Positions 48,490 through 58,311 are shown, numbered from the stretch's first letter. The stretch: 64,000 nucleotides of DNA from Haloarchaeobius sp. HME9146 (GCF_025399835.1 NZ_JAODVR010000002.1:558001-622000); one strand, 5' to 3'. Made by a program: numbers and translations. The notes: generated by a model not told the origin, from the sequence alone.

Positions 48490-48897
48490 TTAGACGACGA
48501 TCAGGTCGATGTCCGACCGCTGTTCGACGTGGTGGCGGACTCCACCGATGTGCTCGCCGTGGTCGCCGTGTTTGCCGAGGATGATAACTTCGGCCCCGAT
48601 GTCCCGCGCGTAGTCGAGGATGACCTCATCGGGAACCCCGTGTCTGATGTCGATGACGACGGGGATACCCTTCGAGTCGGCGATCTCCTTGACTTCGGTT
48701 GCGCACTTGTGCCCGTGGTCTTCGGCGAGGACCATCGAGGCCTCGTCGGAACTGAGCGCCGGCTCACCGTACTTTCGCTCGTCGACGACACAGAGGCAGT
48801 GTAGCGTCGCGCCGCGCTCGCCGGCGACCTCGATGGCGTGTTCGGCCGCCTGGTGTGCGTAGTCGCTTCCGTCGACCGCGACGAGTACTTCAGTCAT
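48490..48897 (-). CDS. Universal stress protein (UspA-like, altered nucleotide motif)
   Basis: 135 aa: VLVAVDGSDYAHQAAEHAIE and VIILGKHGDHGEHIGGV at the usual nucleotide-binding position, but without the G-S/T-V/L-S of ATP-binding members. It may have lost or changed ligand binding. Third Usp gene of the window. Confidence 0.9.
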   Translation of the reverse strand: MTEVLVAVDGSDYAHQAAEHAIEVAGERGATLHCLCVVDERKYGEPALSSDEASMVLAEDHGHKCATEVKEIADSKGIPVVIDIRHGVPDEVILDYARDIGAEVIILGKHGDHGEHIGGVRHHVEQRSDIDLIVV

Positions 48898-48962
48898 GCC
48901 TCATTATACGTACAGTTAGAACTTAACGTTTGAGTTCGAATATTGATGTTTCTTGACCCTGC

Positions 48963-50492
48963 TCAGGAGTCCGCGTCCCCGGTCTCCCGGTCGACCGACG
49001 CGAGCCGGGAGAAGGCGACGAGCGAGACGAGCAGCAGGGTCAACGCCCCGATGGCCCGCCAGCGTGGGATGTCGATGCTGGTGGTGCCGGGGACGGCGAA
49101 CTGGATGGCCAGCAGCGAGATGACGATGGCAGCGATGCCGACCGTTATCGCGCCGGCGGCGTGGACGACCTCGCCACGTCTCGTCTCGGCGACCTGCCCG
49201 ACCTCGTGGCCGACGAGCGTCGCGTTCAGGCCGAGGTCCCAGGTCAGGAGTGCGCCGGTCATGCCGACGAACACCGCGATGGGGAGCGCGTTCGACAGCC
49301 CGCTCGCGACCGTCGCAGCGAACAGCAGTACCGCGCCGAGCGCGAACCCACTGCTGTCCTCCGGGATGTGGTCGAACGACAGGACGAACATCGCGACCGG
49401 AACCACGACGAGCATGACGATGAGCGCGCCCGTGACGATGCCGAGGAACGTCGCGCCCATCCCGTAGGTGTCGAACGCGGTTGCGTACGGCGTCTCCGGC
49501 CCGAAGGCACCCGCCACGAGCGTCACGACCGGTGGAATCGCGGTGACCAGGCCGATGACGACGCTCGAGACCACGCCACCGCTGGCGTAGGCGAGCGTCT
49601 TCGGTGGCTTGCGGCCGACCAGCCCGACGAACAGCAGCTGTGCGAGGTGGACCGCCACGACGCTCGACAGCACGAGGATACCGGCCCCGAGGATGGCGTG
49701 GGGTACCCACGAGAGCAGGAAGCCCCGGACCAGTGCCCCGAACGTGTACGTGAGCGACAGCGCGGTGTCGAACAGCGCCCTGCCCGTCGGGGTCGCCGCG
49801 GCGAACACCTCGATGCCGAGGATGACCCAGACACCCCACGGAACGGTCCGGGGGTCGACCCCGAACTGGTCGATGCCGCTCGCTCTGGGGTCGTATCGCT
49901 GGTCGGGCAGCCATTCGTCGAGGATGGTGACCACCTTCGAGAGCAGGACCGCGAGCAAAACCGCCTCCAGCTGGAGCGCGACGAAGCTCACGAGTGGATT
50001 CGCCGTCACGATGGCCTCGAGCGCGACCACCAGGACCACGGCGAGGGTGGTGAAGAAGTGCGCGTGGACGGCGGCGGCGACGATGGTCGCCACGATGAGG
50101 ACGAGGATGGACCGTGAGAGTGTCCCACCCATCGTCTCGATGGTCTCGTCGTCGATACCGACGACGGCTTCGATGGCGACGAGCGTCACCGCGACGACCG
50201 ACGCCCCGACGACGACGGCGACGGCAAGTGACTGTTTGAACGTGAGGAGGGCGATGACGATCGCAACCGCCCCTGCGACGAACGCGACACTTCCCTCGGC
50301 GCGCGGGCGACTCTGGCCCGCGTCGAGCTTCTTGGCACCGTAGGCGACGCCGGCGGCTCCCGCGAGTCCGAGCAGCAGGCTGAGGGGATGGCCGACGAGC
50401 ACGCCGAGGACGAGACTGGTGAACGCGGCGACCCCGATGGCGAGTCTTCCGCTGAAGCGAGCCGAGGCGTCGTCGAACTCGTAGTCGCTCAC
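48963..50492 (-). CDS. Multi-pass membrane protein (DUF7519-like), last gene of the DUF58 operon
   Basis: 509 aa with about ten or more hydrophobic segments; no catalytic motif. GTG 50492 overlaps the DUF58 stop (GTGA). Position at the end of the DUF4129-DUF7269-DUF58 series matches the haloarchaeal cluster in which these genes occur together, probably forming a membrane complex linked to surface or secreted protein maturation. The family name is my best match from context. Confidence 0.75.
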   Translation of the reverse strand: MSDYEFDDASARFSGRLAIGVAAFTSLVLGVLVGHPLSLLLGLAGAAGVAYGAKKLDAGQSRPRAEGSVAFVAGAVAIVIALLTFKQSLAVAVVVGASVVAVTLVAIEAVVGIDDETIETMGGTLSRSILVLIVATIVAAAVHAHFFTTLAVVLVVALEAIVTANPLVSFVALQLEAVLLAVLLSKVVTILDEWLPDQRYDPRASGIDQFGVDPRTVPWGVWVILGIEVFAAATPTGRALFDTALSLTYTFGALVRGFLLSWVPHAILGAGILVLSSVVAVHLAQLLFVGLVGRKPPKTLAYASGGVVSSVVIGLVTAIPPVVTLVAGAFGPETPYATAFDTYGMGATFLGIVTGALIVMLVVVPVAMFVLSFDHIPEDSSGFALGAVLLFAATVASGLSNALPIAVFVGMTGALLTWDLGLNATLVGHEVGQVAETRRGEVVHAAGAITVGIAAIVISLLAIQFAVPGTTSIDIPRWRAIGALTLLLVSLVAFSRLASVDRETGDADS

Positions 50493-51835
50493 GACGACCA
50501 CCTCCGCATCGCCACCTCGATGGCAGCGAACAGCGGCTGGTCCGGCGACCACTCGATGACCTTCGTCTTCCGGCCCCGGAGCGTTCTGAGGCGCGTATCG
50601 CGCTTGATCCGTTCCAACTTGGCCCCCGACGTCTCACCCGAGGTCACGTCCGGTGAGACGACGCGGACCTCGTGGCCAGCCGCCCGCAGGCGACGGAGCG
50701 TCTCGAACGGGCCGTCGTCCATCATCGGGGTGACGAAGACGACCTGTGCCTCGTTCGGGATGCGCCGCCGCAGCCAGTCGACGCGCCAGCCGCCGTCGGC
50801 GGTCGGTGTCGGTGCCGCGTCGTCGCTCTCGGATGGTTCGGGGTCACCCTGCCAGCTGTCGGCACCGCCGTCGTTCGCCGCGTCGTCCACGCCGTCGGCG
50901 ACCGGGATGGTGGTCGAGGCGGCCAGGCTCAGGTTCTGGCGGATGCGCACGGCCTGCTCGTCACCGGTGCCCGGTTCGAGGTAGTCGAAGGTCCCGCCGT
51001 AGCGGGCGAGGCCGACGCGGTTGCCCTCTTTCAGCAGCGACCCGCAGAGGCGGCCGGCCGCGTACATCGAGAGTTCGACGCCGTCCGGTTCCTCGGGACG
51101 ACGCGAGATGCGCGACTCGTACCGCGTGTCGACGACCACGACGATGCTCGCGGCCCGGCTCTGGCGGAACTCGACCGTCCGGAGTTCGCCGGTTCGCGCG
51201 AACCGCTTCCAGTCGATGCGGCTCATCGGGTCCGAGCGCTGGTACTTGCGCACCGAGTAGAACTCGATGCCCTCGCCCCCGGTGTCGGTCTCGATGCGCC
51301 CGGTGTAGGAGATGGTCCGGTCTCCCAGCGGCACGCCGTCGATGCCCGCCCGGCAGGAGACGCGCTCGGGGAGGTCGACCGTGGTGTGGGCCTTCGTCGC
51401 GCCACTGACGTTGCGCGTGACCAGGGTCGCGTGCTGGAACTCGTGGACGCCACGACGGGCCGTGACGGTGTACGTAAACTCGTCTTCCTCGCCCGGGAGC
51501 AGGCTGGTTAGGTAGCGGGGTGCACCTTCCTGGACCCCCAGTGTATCCGGCACGCCGTCGACGACCCGGACGTCTGCCATCGGCGAATCCGACTCGTTCC
51601 GGACCGTGACCGTCACCTCGATGTCCTCGCCCGGCATGGGGGAGGTGGTCGAGAGCGACCGTTCCAGCCCGACGTCGAGCGACGGGGGACGGGTCGCGTA
51701 GCCATAGGCCGCGTAGCTCAGGCCGATGGCGGCCGCGAGGAACAGCGTCGTGTTCTTGGTGAACAGCCCGAGCGCACCCGTCACGAGGGCGGCGGTCAGG
51801 CCGACGTTCCAGCGTCCAGTGTCTTCTATCGTCAT
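50489..51835 (-). CDS. DUF58 domain protein
   Basis: 448 aa. Two N-terminal hydrophobic helices (residues ~10-50), a beta-sandwich region (EDIEVTVTVRNESDSPMADV), then the DUF58 signature GEGIEFYSVRKYQRSDPMSR followed by IDWKRFARTGEL and a vWA-like segment VVVVDTRYESR. The C-terminal domain ends VVFVTPMMDDGPFETLRRLR. In many prokaryotes DUF58 proteins work with MoxR ATPases, but none is seen here. ATGA and GTGA overlaps on both sides show tight coupling. Confidence 0.92.
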   Translation of the reverse strand: MTIEDTGRWNVGLTAALVTGALGLFTKNTTLFLAAAIGLSYAAYGYATRPPSLDVGLERSLSTTSPMPGEDIEVTVTVRNESDSPMADVRVVDGVPDTLGVQEGAPRYLTSLLPGEEDEFTYTVTARRGVHEFQHATLVTRNVSGATKAHTTVDLPERVSCRAGIDGVPLGDRTISYTGRIETDTGGEGIEFYSVRKYQRSDPMSRIDWKRFARTGELRTVEFRQSRAASIVVVVDTRYESRISRRPEEPDGVELSMYAAGRLCGSLLKEGNRVGLARYGGTFDYLEPGTGDEQAVRIRQNLSLAASTTIPVADGVDDAANDGGADSWQGDPEPSESDDAAPTPTADGGWRVDWLRRRIPNEAQVVFVTPMMDDGPFETLRRLRAAGHEVRVVSPDVTSGETSGAKLERIKRDTRLRTLRGRKTKVIEWSPDQPLFAAIEVAMRRWSS

Positions 51836-52518
51836 CGGTCTTCCTCCAGAAGGCCGGCACGGTCTGCGAGTTCGTCGACGGTGTGGGTGACGTGGCGCTC
51901 GAAGGCCTCGCCGCTGAGCCAGTCGAAGAACTGCATCTTGAGGGGGAGCTCGGGAGCCTCGTTGCCCCCGAGGAATCTGGCCGCACGCGGGTTGTCCGTC
52001 CAGGTGCCCCGCTCGAGATGCGCTCTTGCTTCCGCTTCCGTCCAGTTCTCGCTCGACTGTAACACCTCGACTGCAACCGCCCGAACCTGTCGTTCGACCT
52101 CCAGGCGCTCCCGGCTGCGCCACCAGCTGCTCGAGTTCGAATCGGGGAGCTCACCGGTCAGGTTCCGGACGGAGCTGTCGAACGAGTCACCGGCGGATTC
52201 GCGTGCCTGGTAGCTCGCGCCCTCGGGGAACACCCCCGAGAGGACGTTCGTCGTCTCGTCGCGTTCCGTCCGGTAGAGGTGGACCGCGCCGATGATACCG
52301 CCGGTGAGGCCAAGGAACAGCACGGTCCCGCGGTTCGTGAGGATGCCCTCGACGTATGGGCGGCTCGGTTCCATGGGGTAGGGCAGGAACGCCAGCACGA
52401 GGGCGCCGACCAGCGCGCCGGTGCCGACGAGCAGGAGGGCGCTCTTCCGGTCGAAGAGCTTGCCGAAGGCGCGTCCACCCGCGTAACTCGCTTTCCGGAA
52501 TGGGCCGCGACTGCTCAT
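51832..52518 (-). CDS. Membrane protein of the DUF58 cluster (DUF7269-like)
   Basis: 228 aa. Two hydrophobic helices (ALLLVGTGALVGALVLAFLP; VLFLGLTGGIIGAVHLY) and a cytosolic helical C-terminus with RQVRAVAVEVLQ and TEAEARAHLERGTWTDNPRA. Unknown function; it overlaps both neighbours by 4 bases (ATGA). Confidence 0.8.
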   Translation of the reverse strand: MSSRGPFRKASYAGGRAFGKLFDRKSALLLVGTGALVGALVLAFLPYPMEPSRPYVEGILTNRGTVLFLGLTGGIIGAVHLYRTERDETTNVLSGVFPEGASYQARESAGDSFDSSVRNLTGELPDSNSSSWWRSRERLEVERQVRAVAVEVLQSSENWTEAEARAHLERGTWTDNPRAARFLGGNEAPELPLKMQFFDWLSGEAFERHVTHTVDELADRAGLLEEDR

Positions 52519-53690
52519 GAGTCGCCCTCCAGTCGCCTGGCTATCTGTCTGACCGCGTCACGGGCGGCCTGTGTTCGGGAATCGTCCGGCGGGTACTGGC
52601 CGTACCGGACGTCCTGGAACGCCCTTGTGAGTCGCCCGACCGCGTCGGCAGGAAGGCCGTGCTCGACGGCGGCGCGGGCGTACTCTGCAGGGGTTCGCGA
52701 CGGGCTCCGGCCCGTCGGAAGCTGGTCGACCATGTACTCCCACGCCTCCTCGATGCTGAGGGGCGAGGGCTGGTGTGCGCCGGGGTCGGTGAACTCGTCC
52801 GCAGACGCGGCTGCCCGGTTGCGGGGGTCGTCCGGGGTCTTCTCGCCGCGGCTCAGCCAGTTCCGCGAGCCGATGCCGCTCGACAGGGTCGAGAAGCCAC
52901 CGGTCAGGGCACCGAGGCCGCCACCGATGCCGCGGGGGATGGCAAGCAGGCCCTTCCCCAGGGCCGCGGGGACGCCGACGAAGAGGCTCGCGCTGAGAGA
53001 GCCGAGGCCCTTGCCGACGGCTCCGAGCCCGCGAGCGAAGTCGTTCGCGGCGCTACCGATGGCGTCGAGCACTTCCGGGGCGGACGCGGAGGTGCCGACG
53101 AGGAACGCCATCGTGGTCTGCGGGATGGTGAGGAACGAGGCGCGGATGTGCAGCGGGGGGAGGCCGGGGATATCGAGCACCCAGCCGTCGAAGTCGGGGC
53201 GTGAGGTCCGTTCGACCTGCCCGACGGTCAGGACGAGGACGACCCCGATGCCGGTGAGTGTGAGGAGTCCCATGAACGTCGTCACCACGGTTCCGAGGTC
53301 GATGCCGCCGCGGTCGTTGCCGGCACCGCCGGCGGCTGCTCGCTCGGTCGTCGTGGTCGCCGTCCGCGTCGGTGTCGGGGTTGCGGTCCCGCCGTCGGAC
53401 CCGGAGCCCGAGCCGGTCCCGCCGTCGGACCCGGAGCCCGAGCCGGTCCCGCCGTCGGTTCCCTCCGTCGCCGTCTCCGTCGCGGAATCCGCCGTGGAGG
53501 GCGGCTGCTCGCTGGTCGGTCCGTCGGTCCCGGGGGCCGTGGGGTCGCCGGACCCGGCGGTATCGCCCGCGCCGCCCCCGACACCGGCCGGGTACGTCCC
53601 GAAGCCGGAGGCGGGGAGGAGGGAGGCGGCGAGGATGACCGTCAGGACGGCGACGACTGCGACGGCCGCGCGACTCAGGTCGTATGCCAC
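52515..53690 (-). CDS. DUF4129-like membrane protein with Ser/Thr-rich stalk
   Basis: 391 aa. N-terminal helix LSRAAVAVVAVLTVILAASL as signal or anchor, a Gly/Ser/Thr/Asp-rich extracytoplasmic stalk with tandem GSGSGSDGGT units, a transmembrane helix (VVTTFMGLLTLTGIGVVLVL), then a cytosolic C-terminus ending in the DUF4129-type EYARAAVEHGLPADAVGRLT...ARDAVRQIARRLEG. GTG 53690 is chosen: TTAAATATAT at 53714-53723 is 28 nt upstream. First gene of the operon. Confidence 0.8.
   Translation of the reverse strand: MAYDLSRAAVAVVAVLTVILAASLLPASGFGTYPAGVGGGAGDTAGSGDPTAPGTDGPTSEQPPSTADSATETATEGTDGGTGSGSGSDGGTGSGSGSDGGTATPTPTRTATTTTERAAAGGAGNDRGGIDLGTVVTTFMGLLTLTGIGVVLVLTVGQVERTSRPDFDGWVLDIPGLPPLHIRASFLTIPQTTMAFLVGTSASAPEVLDAIGSAANDFARGLGAVGKGLGSLSASLFVGVPAALGKGLLAIPRGIGGGLGALTGGFSTLSSGIGSRNWLSRGEKTPDDPRNRAAASADEFTDPGAHQPSPLSIEEAWEYMVDQLPTGRSPSRTPAEYARAAVEHGLPADAVGRLTRAFQDVRYGQYPPDDSRTQAARDAVRQIARRLEGDS
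53388..53447. repeat. 30-bp tandem repeat in the stalk-coding region
   Basis: Two identical 30-bp units (53388-53417, 53418-53447) plus a partial third; each encodes a 10-residue Gly/Ser/Asp unit of the surrounding gene. Confidence 0.9.
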
Positions 53691-53713
53691 AACAGTTGTA
53701 CTTGTCCAGTGGG

Positions 53714-53723
53714 TTAAATATAT
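53714..53723 (-). promoter_or_regulatory. TATA box of the DUF58 operon
   Basis: ATATATTTAA on the minus strand, 28 nt before GTG 53690; strongest TATA element in the area. Confidence 0.65.
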
Positions 53724-53959
53724 TCTCATCATCTGATGACTTCGGGCGGGGAATTATCCCTGGTTGATGTAACGACGTGTTGGCCTGTTGGAACGAATGG
53801 CTCCCAGAACGGCGCGAGTAGGCTTGCAAACGCAGTATTCGGAATCCACGTGTCGCGGCTACGTGACGATGCCGAGACTGGGCGAATGACAGGTGGCGCG
53901 AGTCGCGAACCAGAACCAGTCGGAAATGTTTTAGTTTCTTGGAATAAACCGTCGGTCGA

Positions 53960-55003
53960 ATGGAACGCGATTCAGACCTCACCGCGCGCATCCTCCTGAC
54001 GCTCGCGCTCATCCTCGTCGCGGACCTCGCCCTGGTCTCCGCCGTCGCGTACCTCCTCAGTCCGTGGCTGGCGTACCCGCAGGCCGCGCTCGCCAGCGCA
54101 CTCGGCATCGAGGGGGCGTCCTCGCTCGCGTGGGGTGCCGTGGTCGTCCTCCCCGTCCTGGTCGCCTTCGTCTGGGCCCAGTTCCGGTACAGCCGCCGTG
54201 AACTCCTCGCGGAGGCCGACGCCAGACCGGTCTCGGCCGACGAGTACCCCGACCTCCACGCCCGCCTCCAGCGCCTCGCGACCCAGGCCGACATGCAGCC
54301 ACCCAGTCTCGCGGTCGCGGACACGTCGGTCCCCAACAGCTTCGCTATCGGCGGGTTCCGGAACGCCACCATCGTCGTCAGCACCGGCCTGCTCGACGCG
54401 CTCGACGACGACCAGCTCGACGCGGTCCTCGGGCACGAACTCGCCCACGTTCGGAACCGGGACGCCACCGTGATGACGCTCGCCTCGTTCGTCCCGGCGC
54501 TCGTCAGCGACGACTTCAGCCTGTTCGGCACTCGCTCGCTCGGCTACCTGTTCTGGGGCGCCGTCTTCGTCGTCCTGTACGGCCTGAGTTCGGCGTTCAT
54601 CGACGCCCCGATTCTCTCCGCCGAGTACACCATCTCGTTCGTGATGATGCTCGTCCTCTCGGCCGTGCTCGGGGGTATCGTCCTCGGCGTGGTCGGGGCG
54701 ATGGTGCTCGGCCTCAGCCGGAACCTCTCGCAGTACCGCGAGTACGTCGCGGACCGGTCCGGAGCGTTGCTCGCTGGCAACCCGGCTGCACTCGCGACGG
54801 CGCTGCAGACGCTCGACGAGAGCGTCGCCACGCCGACGACGGACCGCCGGCAGTACGCCGGCGTCGAGGGGCTCTGCCTGCTCCCCTATGGCTTCACCGA
54901 CGGGGACCCGGCGTCGGACGGCGAGTTCACGGTCGAGACCCGCTCGCACCCGCCGACCGAGAAACGAATCGAGCGGTTGCAGGCGCTCCAGCGCGAACTC
55001 TGA
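53960..55003 (+). CDS. M48-family (HtpX-like) membrane metalloprotease
   Basis: 347 aa. Two N-terminal helices, then LATQADMQPPSLAVADTSVPNS (family region), zinc motif AVLGHELAHVRNRD (HExxH, ~residue 155), two more helices, and the third ligand in YREYVADRSGA. It probably degrades damaged membrane proteins. Leaderless start with TTTTAGTTT at 53929-53937. Divergent from the DUF58 operon. Confidence 0.93.
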   Translation: MERDSDLTARILLTLALILVADLALVSAVAYLLSPWLAYPQAALASALGIEGASSLAWGAVVVLPVLVAFVWAQFRYSRRELLAEADARPVSADEYPDLHARLQRLATQADMQPPSLAVADTSVPNSFAIGGFRNATIVVSTGLLDALDDDQLDAVLGHELAHVRNRDATVMTLASFVPALVSDDFSLFGTRSLGYLFWGAVFVVLYGLSSAFIDAPILSAEYTISFVMMLVLSAVLGGIVLGVVGAMVLGLSRNLSQYREYVADRSGALLAGNPAALATALQTLDESVATPTTDRRQYAGVEGLCLLPYGFTDGDPASDGEFTVETRSHPPTEKRIERLQALQREL

Positions 55004-55102
55004 GGCGGCACTCGTCGACGGGCCGGCCATCGCGCCGGTATAGTCACGATATCGTGTAGTTTGGCTGTCCCATTGAAGTGCCTCGAGGCGCTGGTGGCTT
55101 CC

Positions 55103-55354
55103 ATGGCCAATCAGGAGGCGAATCGGAGCGGGCGGGCCAAGGCCGCGTCTGCCGATGTCGAGGGGTCCGGAGGGAGAGACAGCGAACCGAAGTCGGTCAC
55201 GACCCGTTGTATCCACTGCGAGAGCACGAACGCGACCGTGTTGATTCCGCGAGACAGCAACCTCTCCGAGTGTCACGAGGAGGCCGATGGGAAGGTGTGG
55301 GGGAACTGCAGGTCCTGCGGTGAGCGTTTCGACGTGTACTTCAGGAAGAACTGA
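55103..55354 (+). CDS. Small zinc-ribbon protein
   Basis: 83 aa. Disordered acidic/basic N-terminal half, then RCIHCEST and NCRSCGERF (two CxxC) around a beta hairpin: one zinc ribbon. The upstream Met at 55061 is possible, but the added residues look non-conserved. DNA- or RNA-binding is likely. Confidence 0.75.
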   Translation: MANQEANRSGRAKAASADVEGSGGRDSEPKSVTTRCIHCESTNATVLIPRDSNLSECHEEADGKVWGNCRSCGERFDVYFRKN

Positions 55355-55406
55355 GGAACTGAACGCCCGCCCGAACACGTTTTGGCTGTTTCGTCACCGG
55401 AGGTTG

Positions 55407-58076
55407 TCAGGCCGTTGTACTGTCGGCGCTGTCCAGCCTGGGAACCCTGACGGTCAAGATCGTCCCGGTCGAATCAGCGCGTTCGATGAGTATCGTTCCG
55501 CCGCTGGCCTTGACCAGCCAGGTTGCGATCCAGAGGCCGATACCGCTGCTGTGTGCGAGTGGCTGCTCGGTCTGCTGTTCGATGACGCGCCGCTCCGCCT
55601 CGGGGAGTCCCGGTCCGGAATCTGCGACCCGGAACTCGAGCCAACCGTCGTCGTCGCTCACCCTCACGCTCACCTGCGGTGGGGAGTCTCCCTTGCCGTG
55701 CTCCAGGGCGTTCTCGAGTAGTTCCACGAGAGCCGACTGGACGATGGCAAGGACGGCGGTGCCATCGCTCTCGTCGACGAGTTCGACGTCTCCGTCTTCG
55801 CGTTCTACCGCCGTCGCTTCTAGCACGTCGAGGACCGAACGGACCGTCCTGACTTCGTGTCTGTTCTTCTTCAGCAGGTCCTGTATCCTCCGTGCCTTCA
55901 TGCTCTCCTCGAGGAGGCGGTTGCAGGTGGCGAGGATCGTCTGGAGGTGGCGCTCCCCGTCCGGGTCGTCGACCACTTCGGCGACAAGTTCGGCGCTCCC
56001 CTGGATGATGTTCACGCTCGTCCGGATGTCGTGGCGCAGCACGCGGTTCAGGACCTCGAGGCGCTGCTGGTCGAGCCGGCGCTCGGACACGTCGTTCTGG
56101 ATCGCGACGTAGCCCGTCACCTCCCCATCGTCGAGGATGGGCGCGACGGTCTGGATGGCGGTGTACTGCTCGCCGGACTTCCGCCGGTTGACGACCTCGT
56201 CCTCCCACACCTCGCCGCGCCCGACGGTCTCCCAGAGTCCCTCGAAGTAGGCGTCGTCGTGCTCGCCGGACATGAGTATGCTCGGGTCAGCGCCGACCGC
56301 CTCAGAAGCACCGTACCCGGTTATCTCCTCGAACGCCGGGTTGACGTACTCTATCGTCCCGTCTGCGTCCGTGATGTAGACCCCCGTCCCTGCCTGTTCG
56401 ACCGCGGCACGGAGCCGGCGAAGTGCCGCCTCGCGCTCGTGCTGGTCGGTCACGTCCTGCTGGAACCCCACGAAGTTCGTCACCGCGCCGTCCGCGTCGG
56501 TGACCGGCGCGATGCTCACCCGGTTCCAGAACGGGGTCCCGTCGGCCCGGTAGTTCAGGAGTTCGACGGTGATCGGGCTGCCCGCGGCGATAGCCGACCG
56601 CATCTCCGCGACGGGTGCGGGGTCGGTGTCCTCGCCCTGCAGCAGGCGGCAGTTCCGGCCGAAGAGCTGGTCGTGGTCGTACCCGGTCAACTCGGTGAAC
56701 CGCTGGTTCGTGTAGACGAGGGCGTTGTCCGGCAGCGACGTGTCACTGATGGTGATTCCGAAGGGCGCCTCGGTCATGGCGCGTTCTTTCAGTTCGAGTT
56801 CGTGTTCGCGGCGTTTCCGGTCGCTGACGTCGCGGACGACGCCCTGGATGAAGACGTTGCCATCGCTGTCCCGGACCTGGCTGGCACTCACCTCGACCGG
56901 GACGCGCTCCCCATCGACGTCGAGCAGGGTCAATTCGACGTTCTTTTCGACGCCACCGTCACGGACACGCAGGAAGTTCTCGCGCGCCGATTCTTGACTC
57001 TCCGCGGCGACGAACCGGTGAAACGGCAGTTGCAACATCGACTCGGGTTCGTACCCGAGTAACGCTTCGACTGCGTTGGAGAGGTAGACGAAGGTCCCTG
57101 CTTCGGTTGCCCGGAAGATGGTGTCGGGACTGACCGTCGCGATCTCGCGGAACCGTTGCTCGCTCTCGCGGAGTTCCTCGACGGTCTGGCGGTTCTCGAT
57201 GGTAGCCGCGAGGACGTTCGCGACGTTCTGGACGAACGTGATGTCTTTCTCTGAGAACGTCCGGGGGGCCGTCGAGTGCGCGCCGAGGACGCCCCAGAAC
57301 CCTTCTACCGGCCCGATACCGACGCTGATGCCGGAGACGATGTGATGGTCCACGAGCAGTGCGGGGCGCTGGAATCGGTCCTCTGTCGCGAGGTCCTCGA
57401 CGACGACAGGGCCGGCCACCGAGAGGGTGTACCCTGCCTGCGAGGTGTCTTTCACGCCGACGGTGGCGGTGCCGAGGAGGTGCTGGTCGAAGCCCTTCCC
57501 CGCGACCAGCTCCAGGTGGGTCCCGTCGTCCGTCAGTGCCAGTACCTTCGCATACTCGGTCCCGAGACAGTCGACGAGCGAGTCGCAGGCCTGGTCGAAC
57601 AGGGCCGCGAGGTCGAGGCGTCCCAGCGCTGCCCGGCCGAGTTTCGCGACGGCTTCGTGCTGTCGACTCCATAGCTCGAGGTTCCTGTTGGCACGGTAGC
57701 CCTCGACCGCGTTGCGGATACGGTTCGTGAGGATTGTGTACTGCTCGATACCGGTGCCCTTCTGCAGGTAGTCCGTCACCCCCGCGGAGATGGCGGCGCT
57801 GGCGATCTCCTCTGACCCTTTCCCTGTGAAGAGGATGAACGGCAGGTCACTGTCGTACTCGCGAACGAGTTTCAGGAACTCCAGCCCGTCGACTTCGGGC
57901 ATATCGTAGTCGCTGACCACGCAGTGAATCTCGCCGTTCTGGAGCACGTCTATCGCAGCAGTGACGTTCGTCTCGGTAAGTATCTCGAAATCGGTGTCCT
58001 CACGTCCGAGTAGTTCGGCCGTTACCTCCCCGAAACTGGTATCGTCTTCGACGTGGAGGACGCGGACAGCAGGCAT
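55407..58076 (-). CDS. REC-GAF-PAS-LOV-PAS hybrid histidine kinase
   Basis: 889 aa soluble sensor. Receiver domain first (VSDYDMPEVDGLEFLK, ~residues 1-125), GAF (~135-300), PAS (~305-425), then a PAS of LOV type with GRNCRLLQGEDTDP and NYRADGTPFWNRVSIAPV (~430-550), a third PAS (~555-675), the phospho-acceptor helix VLNRVLRHDIRTSVNIIQG (~690) and an ATPase domain with ALEHG, DSGPGLP and GIGLWIATWL. The Cys in GRNCR is the flavin-adduct residue of blue-light LOV domains, so light or flavin redox sensing is predicted. Output partner not visible. Confidence 0.93.
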   Translation of the reverse strand: MPAVRVLHVEDDTSFGEVTAELLGREDTDFEILTETNVTAAIDVLQNGEIHCVVSDYDMPEVDGLEFLKLVREYDSDLPFILFTGKGSEEIASAAISAGVTDYLQKGTGIEQYTILTNRIRNAVEGYRANRNLELWSRQHEAVAKLGRAALGRLDLAALFDQACDSLVDCLGTEYAKVLALTDDGTHLELVAGKGFDQHLLGTATVGVKDTSQAGYTLSVAGPVVVEDLATEDRFQRPALLVDHHIVSGISVGIGPVEGFWGVLGAHSTAPRTFSEKDITFVQNVANVLAATIENRQTVEELRESEQRFREIATVSPDTIFRATEAGTFVYLSNAVEALLGYEPESMLQLPFHRFVAAESQESARENFLRVRDGGVEKNVELTLLDVDGERVPVEVSASQVRDSDGNVFIQGVVRDVSDRKRREHELELKERAMTEAPFGITISDTSLPDNALVYTNQRFTELTGYDHDQLFGRNCRLLQGEDTDPAPVAEMRSAIAAGSPITVELLNYRADGTPFWNRVSIAPVTDADGAVTNFVGFQQDVTDQHEREAALRRLRAAVEQAGTGVYITDADGTIEYVNPAFEEITGYGASEAVGADPSILMSGEHDDAYFEGLWETVGRGEVWEDEVVNRRKSGEQYTAIQTVAPILDDGEVTGYVAIQNDVSERRLDQQRLEVLNRVLRHDIRTSVNIIQGSAELVAEVVDDPDGERHLQTILATCNRLLEESMKARRIQDLLKKNRHEVRTVRSVLDVLEATAVEREDGDVELVDESDGTAVLAIVQSALVELLENALEHGKGDSPPQVSVRVSDDDGWLEFRVADSGPGLPEAERRVIEQQTEQPLAHSSGIGLWIATWLVKASGGTILIERADSTGTILTVRVPRLDSADSTTA

Positions 58077-58311
58077 GTCGGAGATAGGCTCTCTGAGGTG
58101 GTCTCGTTTTTGTCGCGAAACCGGTCATGTCAGGCGATTCCCGCCCAGAAATGATAGAACGCTGTCTCTGTGGTGAGGAAGGAAACCCCTCCCGACAGTG
58201 GGGGTTCAACCGAACAGTCTGGAGAACTGAAGCCACTATGGCAGGTCTCGCCGTTTCGTTCCCTCACTGGCACCACCCGGGTTTACGTCCCGGCCCGCCG
58301 CAGGTCCCGGC

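Noticed and set aside
48096-48584. Plus-strand ORF in the 48001-48489 gap
   Set aside because: Composition is Arg/Pro-rich, it runs into the antisense of the Usp gene and shows no domain.
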